Assembly (NCBI GenBank): GCA_902803635.1
Contig: CADCQU010000235.1
Location: 1-14,171 of the forward strand
Direction of reading: 5' to 3'
Length of the DNA: 14,171 nucleotides
From: an uncultured Lachnospiraceae bacterium
GTDB taxonomy: Bacteria; Bacillota; Clostridia; Lachnospirales; Lachnospiraceae
Shown: piece after piece, positions 1-7,616 of the stretch
Layout: every line of letters starts with the position of its first letter
Position numbering within the stretch: position 1 is the stretch's first letter
Made by a program: the position numbers and the translations under genes
The notes under the pieces: model-generated
Seen by the model: only the letters and a program-made list of their open reading frames with translations
Database searches by the model: none
What the model was told of the DNA's origin: nothing

Positions 1-24
1 AAGAAAGAGAAGAAAGAAAATTGA
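1..24 (+). CDS. possible 3' end of an upstream gene (partial)
   Basis: Frame 1 reads KKEKKEN and then a TGA stop at 22-24, which could be the lysine-rich tail of a protein starting outside the window. In related Clostridia the gene before xseA is often nusB or an Asp23/Gls24-family gene, but seven residues cannot identify it. Frame 2 stays open to 61 and is an alternative tail, so even the frame is uncertain. Confidence 0.25.
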   Translation, partial: KKEKKEN

Positions 25-193
25 TCGTGGGGCAGAGGCTCTGTTGATTGGAGAGAAATGAGACGGAGAAATCCGCTTTCTGTGATTGTTGGGGGGAGTG
101 TTCCCAGTTATTGCGAGGGAAGAATTCCTTTGACCAGCGCAAAAAGGGACGTATGTTCCTCGCTGACGCGCAAGAGAAACAAGGATTCCGAAC
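25..193 (+). other. leader region upstream of xseA
   Basis: There is no convincing gene here. An ATG at 58 with a GGAG just before it opens a frame to 579, but most of that frame overlaps xseA in another phase and resembles no family I know. A short inverted repeat, CAGAGGCTCTG, lies at 33-43 without a T-run. A weak promoter candidate is listed separately. Confidence 0.4.
130..157 (+). promoter_or_regulatory. candidate promoter for the xseA cluster
   Basis: TTGACC at 130-135 matches the -35 consensus at 5 of 6 positions. TATGTT at 152-157 is a poorer -10 box after a 16-bp spacer. Transcription would start about 30 bases before the xseA start codon. This rests on consensus matching only; the cluster may instead be transcribed from upstream. 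Confidence 0.3.
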
Positions 194-1465
194 ATGGAGC
201 ATATTTATTCCGTAAGCCAGATCAACCGCTATCTCCGGGGGATGGTGCAGCAGGATCCCCTGCTTTCGCGTGTCCAGGTGAGCGGCGAGGTCAGCAATAT
301 CAAATACCACTCGTCCGGGCATTTGTACTTCACGTTGAAGGATGCGGGCGGGGCGCTGGGCTGCGTGATGTTCGCCAGCCGCCGCGGTGGCCTTTCCTTT
401 GCCATGAAAAATGGCGACAAGGTGGTCGTCTCGGGGAACGTGGATTATTACGAGCGCGATGGCAAATGCCAGCTCTACGCCTTTCAAATCCGCCGGGAGG
501 GGATTGGCGAGCTGTACGAGCGGTTCGACCGGCTCCGGCGGGAGCTGGCCGAGCGCGGGATGTTCGAGGCGATGTATAAGAAGCCGCTTCCGAGGTACGC
601 GATGCGGATTGGCATCGTGACGGCCCCCACGGGAGCGGCGATTCGCGATATCCAGAACATTGCGCGGCGGCGGAACCCGCATGTGCAGCTTTTCCTGTAC
701 CCGGCCCTGGTGCAGGGCGACGGCGCGAAGGAGTCCATAGTGCGCGGGATTCGCGCGCTGGACCGCATGGGTCTCGACGTCCTCATCGTGGGGCGCGGCG
801 GCGGCTCGCTGGAGGACCTCTGGGCGTTCAACGAGGAGATGGTCGCGGAGGCCATTTTCGACTGCGAGACCCCTGTCATCTCGGCGGTGGGGCACGAGAC
901 GGACACCACGATCGCGGACCTTGTGGCGGATTTCCGGGCACCGACGCCCTCGGCGGCCGCGGAGCTGGCGGTTTTCGACCTCGGAAAGCTCCGGGAGGAC
1001 ATGGAGCTTGCCCATCGGCAGCTCTCCCGCGGGATTTTGCAGAAGGCGGCGGGCCTTCGGCAGCGGGCGCGGCTTCTTGGCCTTCGCATCGAGGCGCGAA
1101 GCCCCCGGCGGCAGCTGCGGGACAAAAGCATGCGGGCAATGCATTTGGAAGAGGCATTTGCAAATGCAATGGAAGAGAAAATTCGCGCGGCCCGGCGGCG
1201 GGCGGAGCTTTTGGACGGGCGGCTTCGGACGCGGGAGAAGGAAATCCTGACCGACAGGCAGAAAAGGCTCGTGCATTTGGCGGGACGATTTCAGGGACTG
1301 AACCCGCTGGAGCGGCTAAAGCAGGGCTTTTCGTTTACGGCGGGCGAGGACGGACGCGCCGTGACGCGGATTTCACAGGTGCAAAAAGGGAAGCGGCTCA
1401 CCGTCCACGTGACGGACGGGAGGATTCTCACGCGGGTGGAAGGCGTGGAAGAGAGTAACTTCTGA
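194..1465 (+). CDS. xseA: exodeoxyribonuclease VII large subunit
   Basis: XseA is the catalytic subunit of exonuclease VII, which with several XseB subunits degrades single-stranded DNA from either end to oligonucleotides in repair and recombination. The 423 residues are a usual length. An OB-fold nucleic-acid-binding region fills about residues 1-105 (QVSGEVSNIK, HLYFTLKD). The nuclease core follows, with GIVTAPTGAAIRDI at 140-153, RGGGSLEDLWAFNEE at 201-215 and the signature AVGHETDTTIADLVADFRAP at 231-250. A charged helical stretch after about 260 fits the coiled-coil region that binds XseB. The ATG at 194 has only a weak AAGGA before it, but the protein begins exactly as the family does. 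xseB starts within a few bases downstream, so the subunits are almost certainly co-translated. The gene contains several copies of the CATTTG word, including the palindrome GCATTTGCAAATGC at 1154-1167. Confidence 0.97.
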   Translation: MEHIYSVSQINRYLRGMVQQDPLLSRVQVSGEVSNIKYHSSGHLYFTLKDAGGALGCVMFASRRGGLSFAMKNGDKVVVSGNVDYYERDGKCQLYAFQIRREGIGELYERFDRLRRELAERGMFEAMYKKPLPRYAMRIGIVTAPTGAAIRDIQNIARRRNPHVQLFLYPALVQGDGAKESIVRGIRALDRMGLDVLIVGRGGGSLEDLWAFNEEMVAEAIFDCETPVISAVGHETDTTIADLVADFRAPTPSAAAELAVFDLGKLREDMELAHRQLSRGILQKAAGLRQRARLLGLRIEARSPRRQLRDKSMRAMHLEEAFANAMEEKIRAARRRAELLDGRLRTREKEILTDRQKRLVHLAGRFQGLNPLERLKQGFSFTAGEDGRAVTRISQVQKGKRLTVHVTDGRILTRVEGVEESNF

Positions 1466-1482
1466 GGATGGAAGGGAGCGGT

Positions 1483-1749
1483 ATGGCGGGGACGAGGAAA
1501 AAAGCGGCGGAAAAGGAGCCGACCATCGAGGAGAGCTTTGCGAAGCTGGAGGAGATGGTGCGGCAAATGGAGCGGGAGGACATTTCCCTGGAGGAGTCGT
1601 TTGGACTTTACGAGGAGGGGATGCGGCTTCTGAAGAGTGTGAATACGCGGATCGGCGAGGTGGAGGAGAAAATCCGCCTCATCGACGAGAACGGGCAGGT
1701 GACGGGGGAGCTGGGATCTTCGCCGGAAGGCAAGGCCACCTTGGAATAA
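1483..1749 (+). CDS. xseB: exodeoxyribonuclease VII small subunit
   Basis: XseB is the small helical subunit that assembles on the XseA coiled coil to form exonuclease VII. The protein shows the family pattern almost throughout: EESFAKLEEMVRQMEREDIS, then LEESFGLYEEGMRLL and a last helix ending EVEEKIRLID. I chose the ATG at 1483 (88 residues) because a purine-rich AAGGGAG lies 4 bases before it. The in-frame ATG at 1468, two bases after the xseA stop, would add MEGSG and is a real alternative through translational coupling (93 residues). The next gene, tlyA, is 21 bases away. The ispA and dxs genes that often sit between xseB and tlyA in Bacillus and Clostridia are absent. A GGCAAATG word at 1562 encodes part of Arg-Gln-Met. 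Confidence 0.93.
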   Translation: MAGTRKKAAEKEPTIEESFAKLEEMVRQMEREDISLEESFGLYEEGMRLLKSVNTRIGEVEEKIRLIDENGQVTGELGSSPEGKATLE

Positions 1750-1770
1750 AAAGAGGGAAAGGAGGCGGAC

Positions 1771-2571
1771 ATGAAGAAACGTCTGGATATATTGCTTACA
1801 GAGCGCGGGCTGGCCGCCTCGCGGGAGAAGGCGAAGGCCCTCATCATGTCGGGGATTGTCTTTGTGGACGGTGTTCGCGAGGACAAGGCCGGCAGCACAT
1901 TTGAGGAGACGGCGGCCATCGAGCTCCGCGGAAACACACTGCGGTACGTCAGCCGCGGTGGACTCAAGCTCGAAAAGGCGGTGGCGGCATTTGCCATCGA
2001 TTTAAAAGACAGATTCTGCCTTGATATCGGAAGCTCCACGGGAGGCTTTACGGACTGCATGCTGCAAAATGGCGCCGCCCACGTCGTGGCCATCGACGTC
2101 GGGCGGGGGCAGCTCGACTGGAAGCTGCGGAACGATCCCCGAGTGACCTCGATGGAGAAGACAAATATCCGCTACGTGACTCCGGACCAAATCGCAAGGC
2201 CGGCTGATTTTGCCAGCATCGACGTCAGCTTCATTTCCCTCGGGAAGGTGCTCGGGCCGGTACGGGCCCTGCTTTCGCCAAATGCCCGTCTCGTGGCCCT
2301 CATCAAACCGCAGTTCGAGGCCGGCCGCGAGAAGGTGGGAAAGCATGGCGTCGTGCGCGACCCGGCGGTCCACGAGGAGGTCATCCGGCAGGTGCTGGGC
2401 TTTGCGGCGGCCAATGACTTCGGCTTCCTGGGGCTCGACTATTCGCCCATCCGCGGCCCGGAGGGAAATATCGAGTATCTTCTATATGTAAAAGCAGGGG
2501 CGGAAGATGCGGAAGCCGCGCCGGATGTTGCAAAAGTCGTGGCGGACGCGCATGGGGAGCTTGATAAATAA
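1771..2571 (+). CDS. tlyA: TlyA-family S4-domain rRNA 2'-O-methyltransferase (hemolysin A family)
   Basis: This is a predicted SAM-dependent ribose 2'-O-methyltransferase. The best-studied member, mycobacterial TlyA, methylates both 16S and 23S rRNA; the exact target here is unknown. The 266 residues begin with an S4 RNA-binding domain (RLDILLTERGLAASREKAKA, about 4-60). An FtsJ-like Rossmann methyltransferase follows, with SAM motif DIGSSTGGFTDC at 85-96. The expected K-D-K-E catalytic tetrad appears as K66 (SRGGLKLEKA), D151 (IDVSFISLG), K179 (ALIKPQFE) and E235 (GNIEYL), with spacings matching my recollection of the mycobacterial enzyme. The old name 'hemolysin A' is often misleading for this family. 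The start ATG follows a strong AAAGGAGG. Its place between xseB and nadK is the conserved Firmicutes arrangement. Confidence 0.95.
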   Translation: MKKRLDILLTERGLAASREKAKALIMSGIVFVDGVREDKAGSTFEETAAIELRGNTLRYVSRGGLKLEKAVAAFAIDLKDRFCLDIGSSTGGFTDCMLQNGAAHVVAIDVGRGQLDWKLRNDPRVTSMEKTNIRYVTPDQIARPADFASIDVSFISLGKVLGPVRALLSPNARLVALIKPQFEAGREKVGKHGVVRDPAVHEEVIRQVLGFAAANDFGFLGLDYSPIRGPEGNIEYLLYVKAGAEDAEAAPDVAKVVADAHGELDK

Positions 2572-2604
2572 TTTTTTCAACCAACCAAGGGAAAGGAGGG
2601 GACT

Positions 2605-3429
2605 ATGCAGAGAATTGGTATCCTGATTAACAGAATGAAGGAGGGCGCGGCCACGATGGCGGAGGAGATCCGCCGCTATCTGGCGGAGAAGGGCGCCCTT
2701 GGGCTCATCACGGACGGGGAGGGAGAGATACCGGACGGCATTTCCTGCCTCCTCGTGGTCGGCGGGGACGGGACGCTCCTTCGGGCGGCCAAGCGCGTGG
2801 TGGACAGGCAGATTCCGCTCCTTGGTGTCAACCTGGGTACCCTTGGATACCTTGCGGAGGTGGAGGCCGGAAACGTACGGCCGGCCATCGACCAGCTCCT
2901 CTCGGGACGGTATTCCATCGAGAAGCGCATGATGCTGGAGGGCGAGATTGAGCGGGACGGGCGTCGCGTCGCGGGGGACGTGGCCTTAAATGACGTGTCC
3001 ATCGTCCGCTGCGGACCGCTGCGCGTCCTGCATTTCCGCAGCTTCGTGAACGGGGCGCATTTGACAGATTACCGTGCCGACGGAATCATCCTTTCGACGC
3101 CGACGGGCTCGACGGGCTATTCGCTCTCCGTCGGCGGGCCTATCGTGACGCCGGAGGCTGACCTTCTCCTGCTTACGCCCATCGCGTCGCATACCCTGGC
3201 GTCGCGCAGCATCATTTTGCGGGGCAGCGACGAGGTGACCGTGGAAATCGGCCAGGGCTACGTCGTATTGCCTGCGGAGGCCGAGGTTTCCTTTGACGGA
3301 AATACCCTCCTGCCGCTCATGGCGGGCGACCTCGTTAACATCCGCAGGACCCGGCAGAAGACCAATATCATCAAGCTCTCCGACGACAGCTTCCTGGAGG
3401 TTCTCCGGAGGAAAATGGTGGAACGGTGA
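2605..3429 (+). CDS. nadK: NAD kinase (ATP/polyphosphate-dependent)
   Basis: NAD kinase phosphorylates NAD+ to NADP+ in the cytoplasm and is the only source of NADP. The 274 residues carry the family landmarks: GGDGT at 53-57, which binds phosphate, then GVNLGTLGYL at 74-83, the Asn-acidic pair N129-D130 (ALNDVSI, where Asn-Glu is more common), and STPTGSTGYSLSVGGPI at 164-180. The later motif reads IASHTLASRSIIL, matching the usual HTL..R element. The ATG at 2605 follows AAAGGAGGGG at good spacing, 33 bases after the tlyA stop, so the two are probably co-transcribed. A 104-base gap separates it from argR. The conservative Asp for Glu change is the only mild oddity and should not abolish activity. 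Confidence 0.96.
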   Translation: MQRIGILINRMKEGAATMAEEIRRYLAEKGALGLITDGEGEIPDGISCLLVVGGDGTLLRAAKRVVDRQIPLLGVNLGTLGYLAEVEAGNVRPAIDQLLSGRYSIEKRMMLEGEIERDGRRVAGDVALNDVSIVRCGPLRVLHFRSFVNGAHLTDYRADGIILSTPTGSTGYSLSVGGPIVTPEADLLLLTPIASHTLASRSIILRGSDEVTVEIGQGYVVLPAEAEVSFDGNTLLPLMAGDLVNIRRTRQKTNIIKLSDDSFLEVLRRKMVER

Positions 3430-3533
3430 GGGCGCGTATTTGACACAGCCGGATTTTTTTGAGCGACTTGACAGAGGTATATTTGACAACTCGGATACAA
3501 CAGGGAACAGGCATATGGCTTTGGAGGTAAATA
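3430..3533 (+). promoter_or_regulatory. nadK-argR spacer with three TTGACA boxes
   Basis: Three exact TTGACA hexamers occur at 3440-3445, 3468-3473 and 3483-3488. None has a good -10 box at 16-18 bases, so I cannot choose a start site. GATACA at 3494-3499 lies 20 bases after the second box. A run of seven T at 3454-3460 lacks a hairpin. The strong GGAG site for argR is at 3523-3526. Confidence 0.3.
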
Positions 3534-4007
3534 ATGAAGAATGCCAGACAGGAAATGATTTTGGAGATTATCCGCACGCAGGACATTGAGACGCAGGATG
3601 AGCTTGTCGCAAAGCTGAAGGAGAGCGGCTTCTCCGTGACCCAGGCGACGATTTCGCGGGACATCCGCCAGCTTGAGCTCCGGAAGGAGATTGGAAGGAA
3701 CGGGAAGAGCTGCTACGCCTCCTCGTCCGGCTCGCGGGACGTGAAGGACCGCTACCTGCGCACCCTTTCTGACGCATTCGTCTCTGCGGAGGCTTCCGGG
3801 AACATTCTTGTGCTCCACACGGTCTCGGGCATGGCGATGGCGGCGGCGGCGGCCATCGACAGCCTCGACTGGAAGGAGGTCCTTGGATGTATTGCCGGGG
3901 ATGACACCGTCTTTGTCGCCCTGCGGAATCCGGAGGAAGGGCAGGGGACCGCCGTTCGCCTGCGGAAAATTGCGGAGGAAAGGATGCGCGGATATTCGCA
4001 AAGGTAA
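3534..4007 (+). CDS. argR: arginine repressor/activator ArgR
   Basis: ArgR is a hexameric arginine-sensing DNA-binding protein that represses arginine biosynthesis and, in many Firmicutes, activates its catabolism. At 157 residues it is slightly above the common 149-156. The N-terminal winged helix has the recognition segment SVTQATISRDIRQL at 34-47. The C-terminal oligomerisation and arginine-binding domain has GCIAGDDTVFV at 118-128, whose paired aspartates contact arginine. The family normally has GTIAGDDT, so Cys119 replaces Thr. A clear TTGGAGG precedes the ATG. argR directly before recN is a long-conserved Firmicutes arrangement although the functions are unrelated. I looked for a TGAAT-type ARG box upstream and saw none. 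Confidence 0.96.
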   Translation: MKNARQEMILEIIRTQDIETQDELVAKLKESGFSVTQATISRDIRQLELRKEIGRNGKSCYASSSGSRDVKDRYLRTLSDAFVSAEASGNILVLHTVSGMAMAAAAAIDSLDWKEVLGCIAGDDTVFVALRNPEEGQGTAVRLRKIAEERMRGYSQR

Positions 4008-4072
4008 CAGGATCTTAACATTTTCGGATGAAAGGCGACGAAGAATCAATTTATTAAGGAGGCAAATGCCCC

Positions 4073-5746
4073 ATGCTTAAAAATTTATCCGTCCGCAACC
4101 TGGCCCTGATCCGGCAAATGGACATCGGCTTTGCGGATGGTCTCAACATTCTCACCGGCGAGACCGGCGCCGGCAAATCCATCATCATCGATTCCATCAC
4201 GATGGCCCTCGGGGGGAAGGTGGCGCGGAACCTCGTGCGGGAAGATGCGCCCGAGGCCCTCGCGGAGCTGACATTTGCCGTGGAGGACGCGGAGGCCCTG
4301 GCAGCCCTGGAGGCGCTTGAGGTCTTTCCGGACGATGGCGAGGTCGTGCTCTCCCGTAAAATCCGCGGGGGGCGGAGCAGCCTGCGCGTGAACGGCGAGC
4401 TCCGTTCCGCCAAGGAGGTCATGGCCGTCGGCGCGGTCCTTCTCGATATCCACGGCCAGAGCGAGCACCAGAAGCTCCTTCTGCCTGAGCACCAGCTGGC
4501 CCTCCTCGATGCCTATGGCGGGGAGGAGACGGCGGCCCTTTTGGCAAATGTTGCCGCCGCCCACGCGAAGTACCAGTCGGTAAAACGGTCTCTCTCTGCT
4601 TTTTCCATGCCGGAGGACGAGCGTGCACGGCAAATGGATTTCCTGCAGTTCGAGATTGGCGAGATTGAGGAGGCGAACCCGAAGGTGGGGGAGGACGAGG
4701 AGCTGGAGAAGGACTATCGGCGGCTCCTCCACGCGCAGAAGCTCGCCGAGGCGGCGGAGCTTGCCCACAGCCTCACGGGCTACGAGTCCGAGGCGGCGGC
4801 CGGCGATGCCGTGGGCCGCGCCCTCCGCGCGCTGGAGAAGGTGGCGGGGTATGACGACGAGGTGGACGGCCTTGCAAAGCAACTTTTTGAGATTGATGAT
4901 CTCTTAAATGGCTTTAACCGTGATATCGCGGCCTATCTCGACGGCCTCGACCTCTCGGAGGAGACCCTGCGGGAGACCGAGGAGCGCCTCAACGTGCTCA
5001 ACAAGCTGAAGGCCAAGCACGGGCGGACGCTGGAGGACGTCCTCGCAAGCCTCGCCGAGAAGAAGGAGAAGCTTGCGGAGCTGGAGGATTACGAGGACAG
5101 GCTTCGGCGGCTTCTTAGGGAGGAGGGGGAGGCGAAGGAAGCCCTCCTTGCGGCGGCCGGGAAGCTCACGGAGCGGCGGAAGCATTTGGCAAATGCCTTC
5201 GCCGAGGGGGTGCAGGGGCAGCTTGCGGAACTGAATTTTGCCCGCTGTGACTTTGAGGTGGGCTTTTCCGAGCTTTCCCTGCCCACGGCAAATGGCCAGG
5301 ACGTGGTGGAGTTTCGCATTGCGACAAATCCCGGCGAGGCGCTGCGGCCGCTCTCGAAGGTGGTGTCGGGCGGCGAGCTTTCCCGCATCATGCTGGGCAT
5401 CAAGACCCTTCTTTCCTCGGAGGAGAAGACGGGGACGCTCATCTTCGACGAGGTGGACACCGGCATTTCCGGGCGGACGGCCCAGATGGTCGCGAAGAAG
5501 CTTTCGCACATCGCCTCCGACGGGCGGCAGGTCCTCTGCATCACGCATTTGCCGCAGATCGCGGCATTTGCCGACGCACACTATGAGATTGTCAAGGAGG
5601 TTTCCGACGCGGCGGCCGTGACGAAAATCCGGCGGCTTTCGCCCGAGGATTCCGTCCGCGAGCTTGCCCGCCTCCTCGGCGGCGAGACCATCACCGAGAC
5701 CACCCTCCGCCAGGCGGAGGAGATGAAGGAGATGGCGAAAAGATAA
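4073..5746 (+). CDS. recN: DNA repair ATPase RecN
   Basis: RecN is an SMC-like ATPase recruited early to DNA double-strand breaks, where it helps hold ends and sister DNA together for RecA-dependent recombination. The 557 residues are full length. The N-terminal ATPase half has Walker A GETGAGKS at 29-36. A long Glu/Lys/Leu-rich coiled coil occupies the middle, about 150-380. The C-terminal half has the ABC signature VVSGGELSRI around 430-439 and Walker B TLIFDEVDTGISG around 455-467. The start is the ATG at 4073, 10 bases after AAGGAGG. An earlier out-of-frame ATG at 4066 gives only MPHA and a stop. The gene holds eight of the sixteen GGCAAATG/CATTTGCC words, counted on both strands. No LexA box is visible nearby. 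The spoIVB-spo0A pair that commonly follows recN in spore formers is replaced by glgA. Confidence 0.97.
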   Translation: MLKNLSVRNLALIRQMDIGFADGLNILTGETGAGKSIIIDSITMALGGKVARNLVREDAPEALAELTFAVEDAEALAALEALEVFPDDGEVVLSRKIRGGRSSLRVNGELRSAKEVMAVGAVLLDIHGQSEHQKLLLPEHQLALLDAYGGEETAALLANVAAAHAKYQSVKRSLSAFSMPEDERARQMDFLQFEIGEIEEANPKVGEDEELEKDYRRLLHAQKLAEAAELAHSLTGYESEAAAGDAVGRALRALEKVAGYDDEVDGLAKQLFEIDDLLNGFNRDIAAYLDGLDLSEETLRETEERLNVLNKLKAKHGRTLEDVLASLAEKKEKLAELEDYEDRLRRLLREEGEAKEALLAAAGKLTERRKHLANAFAEGVQGQLAELNFARCDFEVGFSELSLPTANGQDVVEFRIATNPGEALRPLSKVVSGGELSRIMLGIKTLLSSEEKTGTLIFDEVDTGISGRTAQMVAKKLSHIASDGRQVLCITHLPQIAAFADAHYEIVKEVSDAAAVTKIRRLSPEDSVRELARLLGGETITETTLRQAEEMKEMAKR

Positions 5747-5791
5747 GCCGCGCCGGGCGAAGGAATTTTTCGAAAAAATATAAAATATGTA

Positions 5792-5820
5792 CAGACAAAA
5801 CAAAAGATTTGGTGTATAAT
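5792..5820 (+). promoter_or_regulatory. glgA promoter
   Basis: A perfect -10 box TATAAT lies at 5815-5820. CAGACA at 5792-5797, 17 bases upstream, matches the -35 consensus at four positions. It sits in an AT-rich stretch just after recN. The predicted start near 5827 gives a leader of about 65 bases, which can fold into a hairpin (GACTGG at 5828-5833 with CCGGTC at 5850-5855, and inner AAATG/CATTT arms). Confidence 0.7.
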
Positions 5821-5892
5821 AGAAAGAGACTGGTGAAAATGCACATTTGCCGGTCAGGAAGAAACGGTCACAGACTGCCAGGAGGTCAAAAC

Positions 5893-7341
5893 ATGAAAAA
5901 TATCTTTTTTGTCGCATCCGAGTGCATGCCATTTGTCAAGACCGGCGGTCTTGCCGACGTTGTAGGATCGCTCCCGAAGCATCTTGACAAGCGCTACTTT
6001 GACTGCCGCGTGATCCTTCCGCTGTTTTCGTTCATGAACCAGCGTTTCAAGGACATGCTCCGTTACAAGACCCATTTCTACATGGACTACAACTGGAACA
6101 ACTACTATGTTGGCGTTCAGGAGATGGAGTATGACGGAATCCACTACTACTTCATTGACAATCAGGATTTCTTCGGCTGCGATAAGCCCTACGCCGGAAT
6201 GCCCTACGATATCTATCGCTACGGCTTCTTCTGCAAGGCTGCTCTTTCGGCCATGCCGAACCTCGATTTCCGCCCGGATGTCATCCACTGCCACGACTGG
6301 CAGACGGCCCTCATCCCGGTCTACCTCAATGACAGCTTCCAGGCGAACCCCTACTATCACAACATCAAGACCGTCATGACGATCCACAACCTGAAGTTCC
6401 AGGCCATTTGGGACGTCAAGACCGTCAAGAGCATCGTCGGCCTGCCGGACTACTACTTCACGCCGGATAAGCTTGAATACAAGAAGGATGCAAACCTTCT
6501 TAAGGGCGGCATTGTCTATTCCGACGCCATCACCACCGTCTCCCGCACCTACGCGGAGGAAATCAAGATGCCGTACTACGGCGAGGGTCTCGACGGCCTT
6601 ATGCGCGCCCGCGCCCACGACCTGCGCGGCATCGTCAACGGTATCGACTACAATGAGTGGAACCCGGCGACGGACAACATCATTTATCACAACTACGATC
6701 CGTTCAACTTCCGCAACGAGAAGTGGAAGAACAAGACGGCCCTGCAGTGGGATCTCGGCCTCAACGTCGACTCGAACTGCATGCTCATCGGTATCGTCTC
6801 CCGCCTGACCGACCAGAAGGGCCTCGACCTCATCGCCTACGTCATGGACGAACTCTGCCAGGATGCAGTGCAGTTCGTCGTCCTCGGCACCGGCGAGGAG
6901 CGGTACGAGAACATGTTCCGCCACTACGCATGGAAGTACGGCGGAAAGGTGACCGCGCAGATCTACTACAACGAGGCGCTTGCCCACAAGATCTACGCTG
7001 GCTGCGATGCGTTCCTGATGCCCTCGCAGTTTGAGCCGTGCGGACTTTCGCAGCTCATCTCCCTGCGCTTCGGCACGCTGCCCATCGTCCGCGAGACCGG
7101 CGGCCTCAAGGATACGGTCGAGCCGTTCAACGAGTACGCGAACTCCGGCACGGGCTTCTCGTTCTCGAACTACAACGCCCACGAGATGATGGCGACCGTC
7201 CGCTACGCGGAGCGTATCTACTATGATCGCCGCGAGCAGTGGAACCAGATCATCGAGCGCGCGATGGCCAGGGACTTCTCCTGGTGGAGCTCGGCTCTGC
7301 AGTACCAGGAACTCTACGATTGGCTCATCTCCCAGATGTAA
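5893..7341 (+). CDS. glgA: glycogen synthase, ADP-glucose type (GT5)
   Basis: GlgA transfers glucose from ADP-glucose to the non-reducing end of a growing alpha-1,4-glucan. The 482 residues are typical of bacterial GT5 enzymes. The N-terminal domain has the ADP-glucose-binding KTGGLADVVGSLPK at 16-29. The C-terminal GT-B domain has GIVSRLTDQKGLDL and the catalytic/nucleotide region PSQFEPCGLSQ at 377-387 with Glu381, followed by RETGGLKDTV. I chose the ATG at 5893 because AGGAGG lies 7 bases before it. An upstream in-frame ATG at 5809 lies inside the promoter and would add 28 unrelated residues. No other glycogen genes are adjacent. The gene has its own promoter and terminator, so it is probably monocistronic. 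Its codon use (AAC, TTC, ATC, CGC) is more biased than in the cluster before it, suggesting high expression. Confidence 0.96.
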   Translation: MKNIFFVASECMPFVKTGGLADVVGSLPKHLDKRYFDCRVILPLFSFMNQRFKDMLRYKTHFYMDYNWNNYYVGVQEMEYDGIHYYFIDNQDFFGCDKPYAGMPYDIYRYGFFCKAALSAMPNLDFRPDVIHCHDWQTALIPVYLNDSFQANPYYHNIKTVMTIHNLKFQAIWDVKTVKSIVGLPDYYFTPDKLEYKKDANLLKGGIVYSDAITTVSRTYAEEIKMPYYGEGLDGLMRARAHDLRGIVNGIDYNEWNPATDNIIYHNYDPFNFRNEKWKNKTALQWDLGLNVDSNCMLIGIVSRLTDQKGLDLIAYVMDELCQDAVQFVVLGTGEERYENMFRHYAWKYGGKVTAQIYYNEALAHKIYAGCDAFLMPSQFEPCGLSQLISLRFGTLPIVRETGGLKDTVEPFNEYANSGTGFSFSNYNAHEMMATVRYAERIYYDRREQWNQIIERAMARDFSWWSSALQYQELYDWLISQM

Positions 7342-7351
7342 AGCGTATCAT

Positions 7352-7398
7352 CGCCGGGCCGGATGCCCTGTCATCCGGCTCGGTGCTTTGCCTTTTTT
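7352..7398 (+). terminator. intrinsic terminator of glgA
   Basis: A 14-bp stem pairs CGCCGGGCCGGATG (7352-7365) with CATCCGGCTCGGTG (7372-7385), including two G-U pairs. The loop is six bases. A T-rich tract follows, ending in six T at 7393-7398. Confidence 0.85.
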
Positions 7399-7543
7399 CG
7401 GCAAATGCCGCCCCACCTTTTTTCACGCGGGCTTTTTCGCCCCCTCCACAGCGTGAACTTTTGATATTTCTTTTTTACTGTTGTTTGGAATCGCCCAAAC
7501 AGCAACCCCTCTTAAATTTTCCCAAAGATTTCCTGTTTTGTTG
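7399..7543 (+). other. AT-rich spacer between glgA and recA with two hairpins
   Basis: Just after the glgA terminator is the palindrome CGGCAAATGCCG (7399-7410), one of the enriched CAAATG words, followed a few bases on by a T-run. A second hairpin pairs TGTTGTTTGG (7479-7488) with CCAAACAGCA (7495-7504). It is preceded by T-runs, so it could act as a terminator only for leftward transcription, and no leftward gene is visible. I see no gene here. Confidence 0.5.
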
Positions 7544-7572
7544 TTGACAAATGCTTGTAGGTGTAGTATTTT
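7544..7572 (+). promoter_or_regulatory. recA promoter
   Basis: A perfect -35 box TTGACA lies at 7544-7549. TATTTT at 7567-7572, 17 bases further, serves as the -10 box. The predicted start near 7579 leaves about 38 bases of leader. The LexA box lies immediately downstream. Confidence 0.75.
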
Positions 7573-7583
7573 ATTCTATAGTA

Positions 7584-7597
7584 CGAACAGACGTTCG
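7584..7597 (+). promoter_or_regulatory. LexA (SOS) box in front of recA
   Basis: CGAACAGACGTTCG fits the Gram-positive SOS operator CGAAC-N4-GTTCG as a perfect inverted repeat of its arms. It covers roughly +6 to +19 relative to the predicted recA start, so bound LexA would block initiation. Its placement in front of recA makes a chance match very unlikely. Confidence 0.9.
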
Positions 7598-7616
7598 CAG
7601 GTTGGAGGAAAGAACA

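Noticed and set aside
58..579. Open frame of 173 codons with GGAG before its ATG
   Set aside because: From 194 on it overlaps xseA in another frame. The protein is Arg/Pro/Gly-rich with no family resemblance, as expected of a shadow frame in GC-rich DNA.
5809..5892. N-terminal extension of GlgA from an upstream ATG
   Set aside because: The ATG lies inside the -10 box region, and the 28 added residues do not fit the family. The ATG at 5893 has an AGGAGG at good spacing.
5854..7182. 442-codon antisense open frame opposite glgA
   Set aside because: It mirrors strongly biased codons of glgA. The product is a Val/Asp/Glu-rich low-complexity sequence, and there is no antisense promoter or ribosome site I can recognise.
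7551..7616. N-terminal extension of RecA from an ATG
   Set aside because: It would translate the promoter and LexA box; the TTG at 7617 has the ribosome site.
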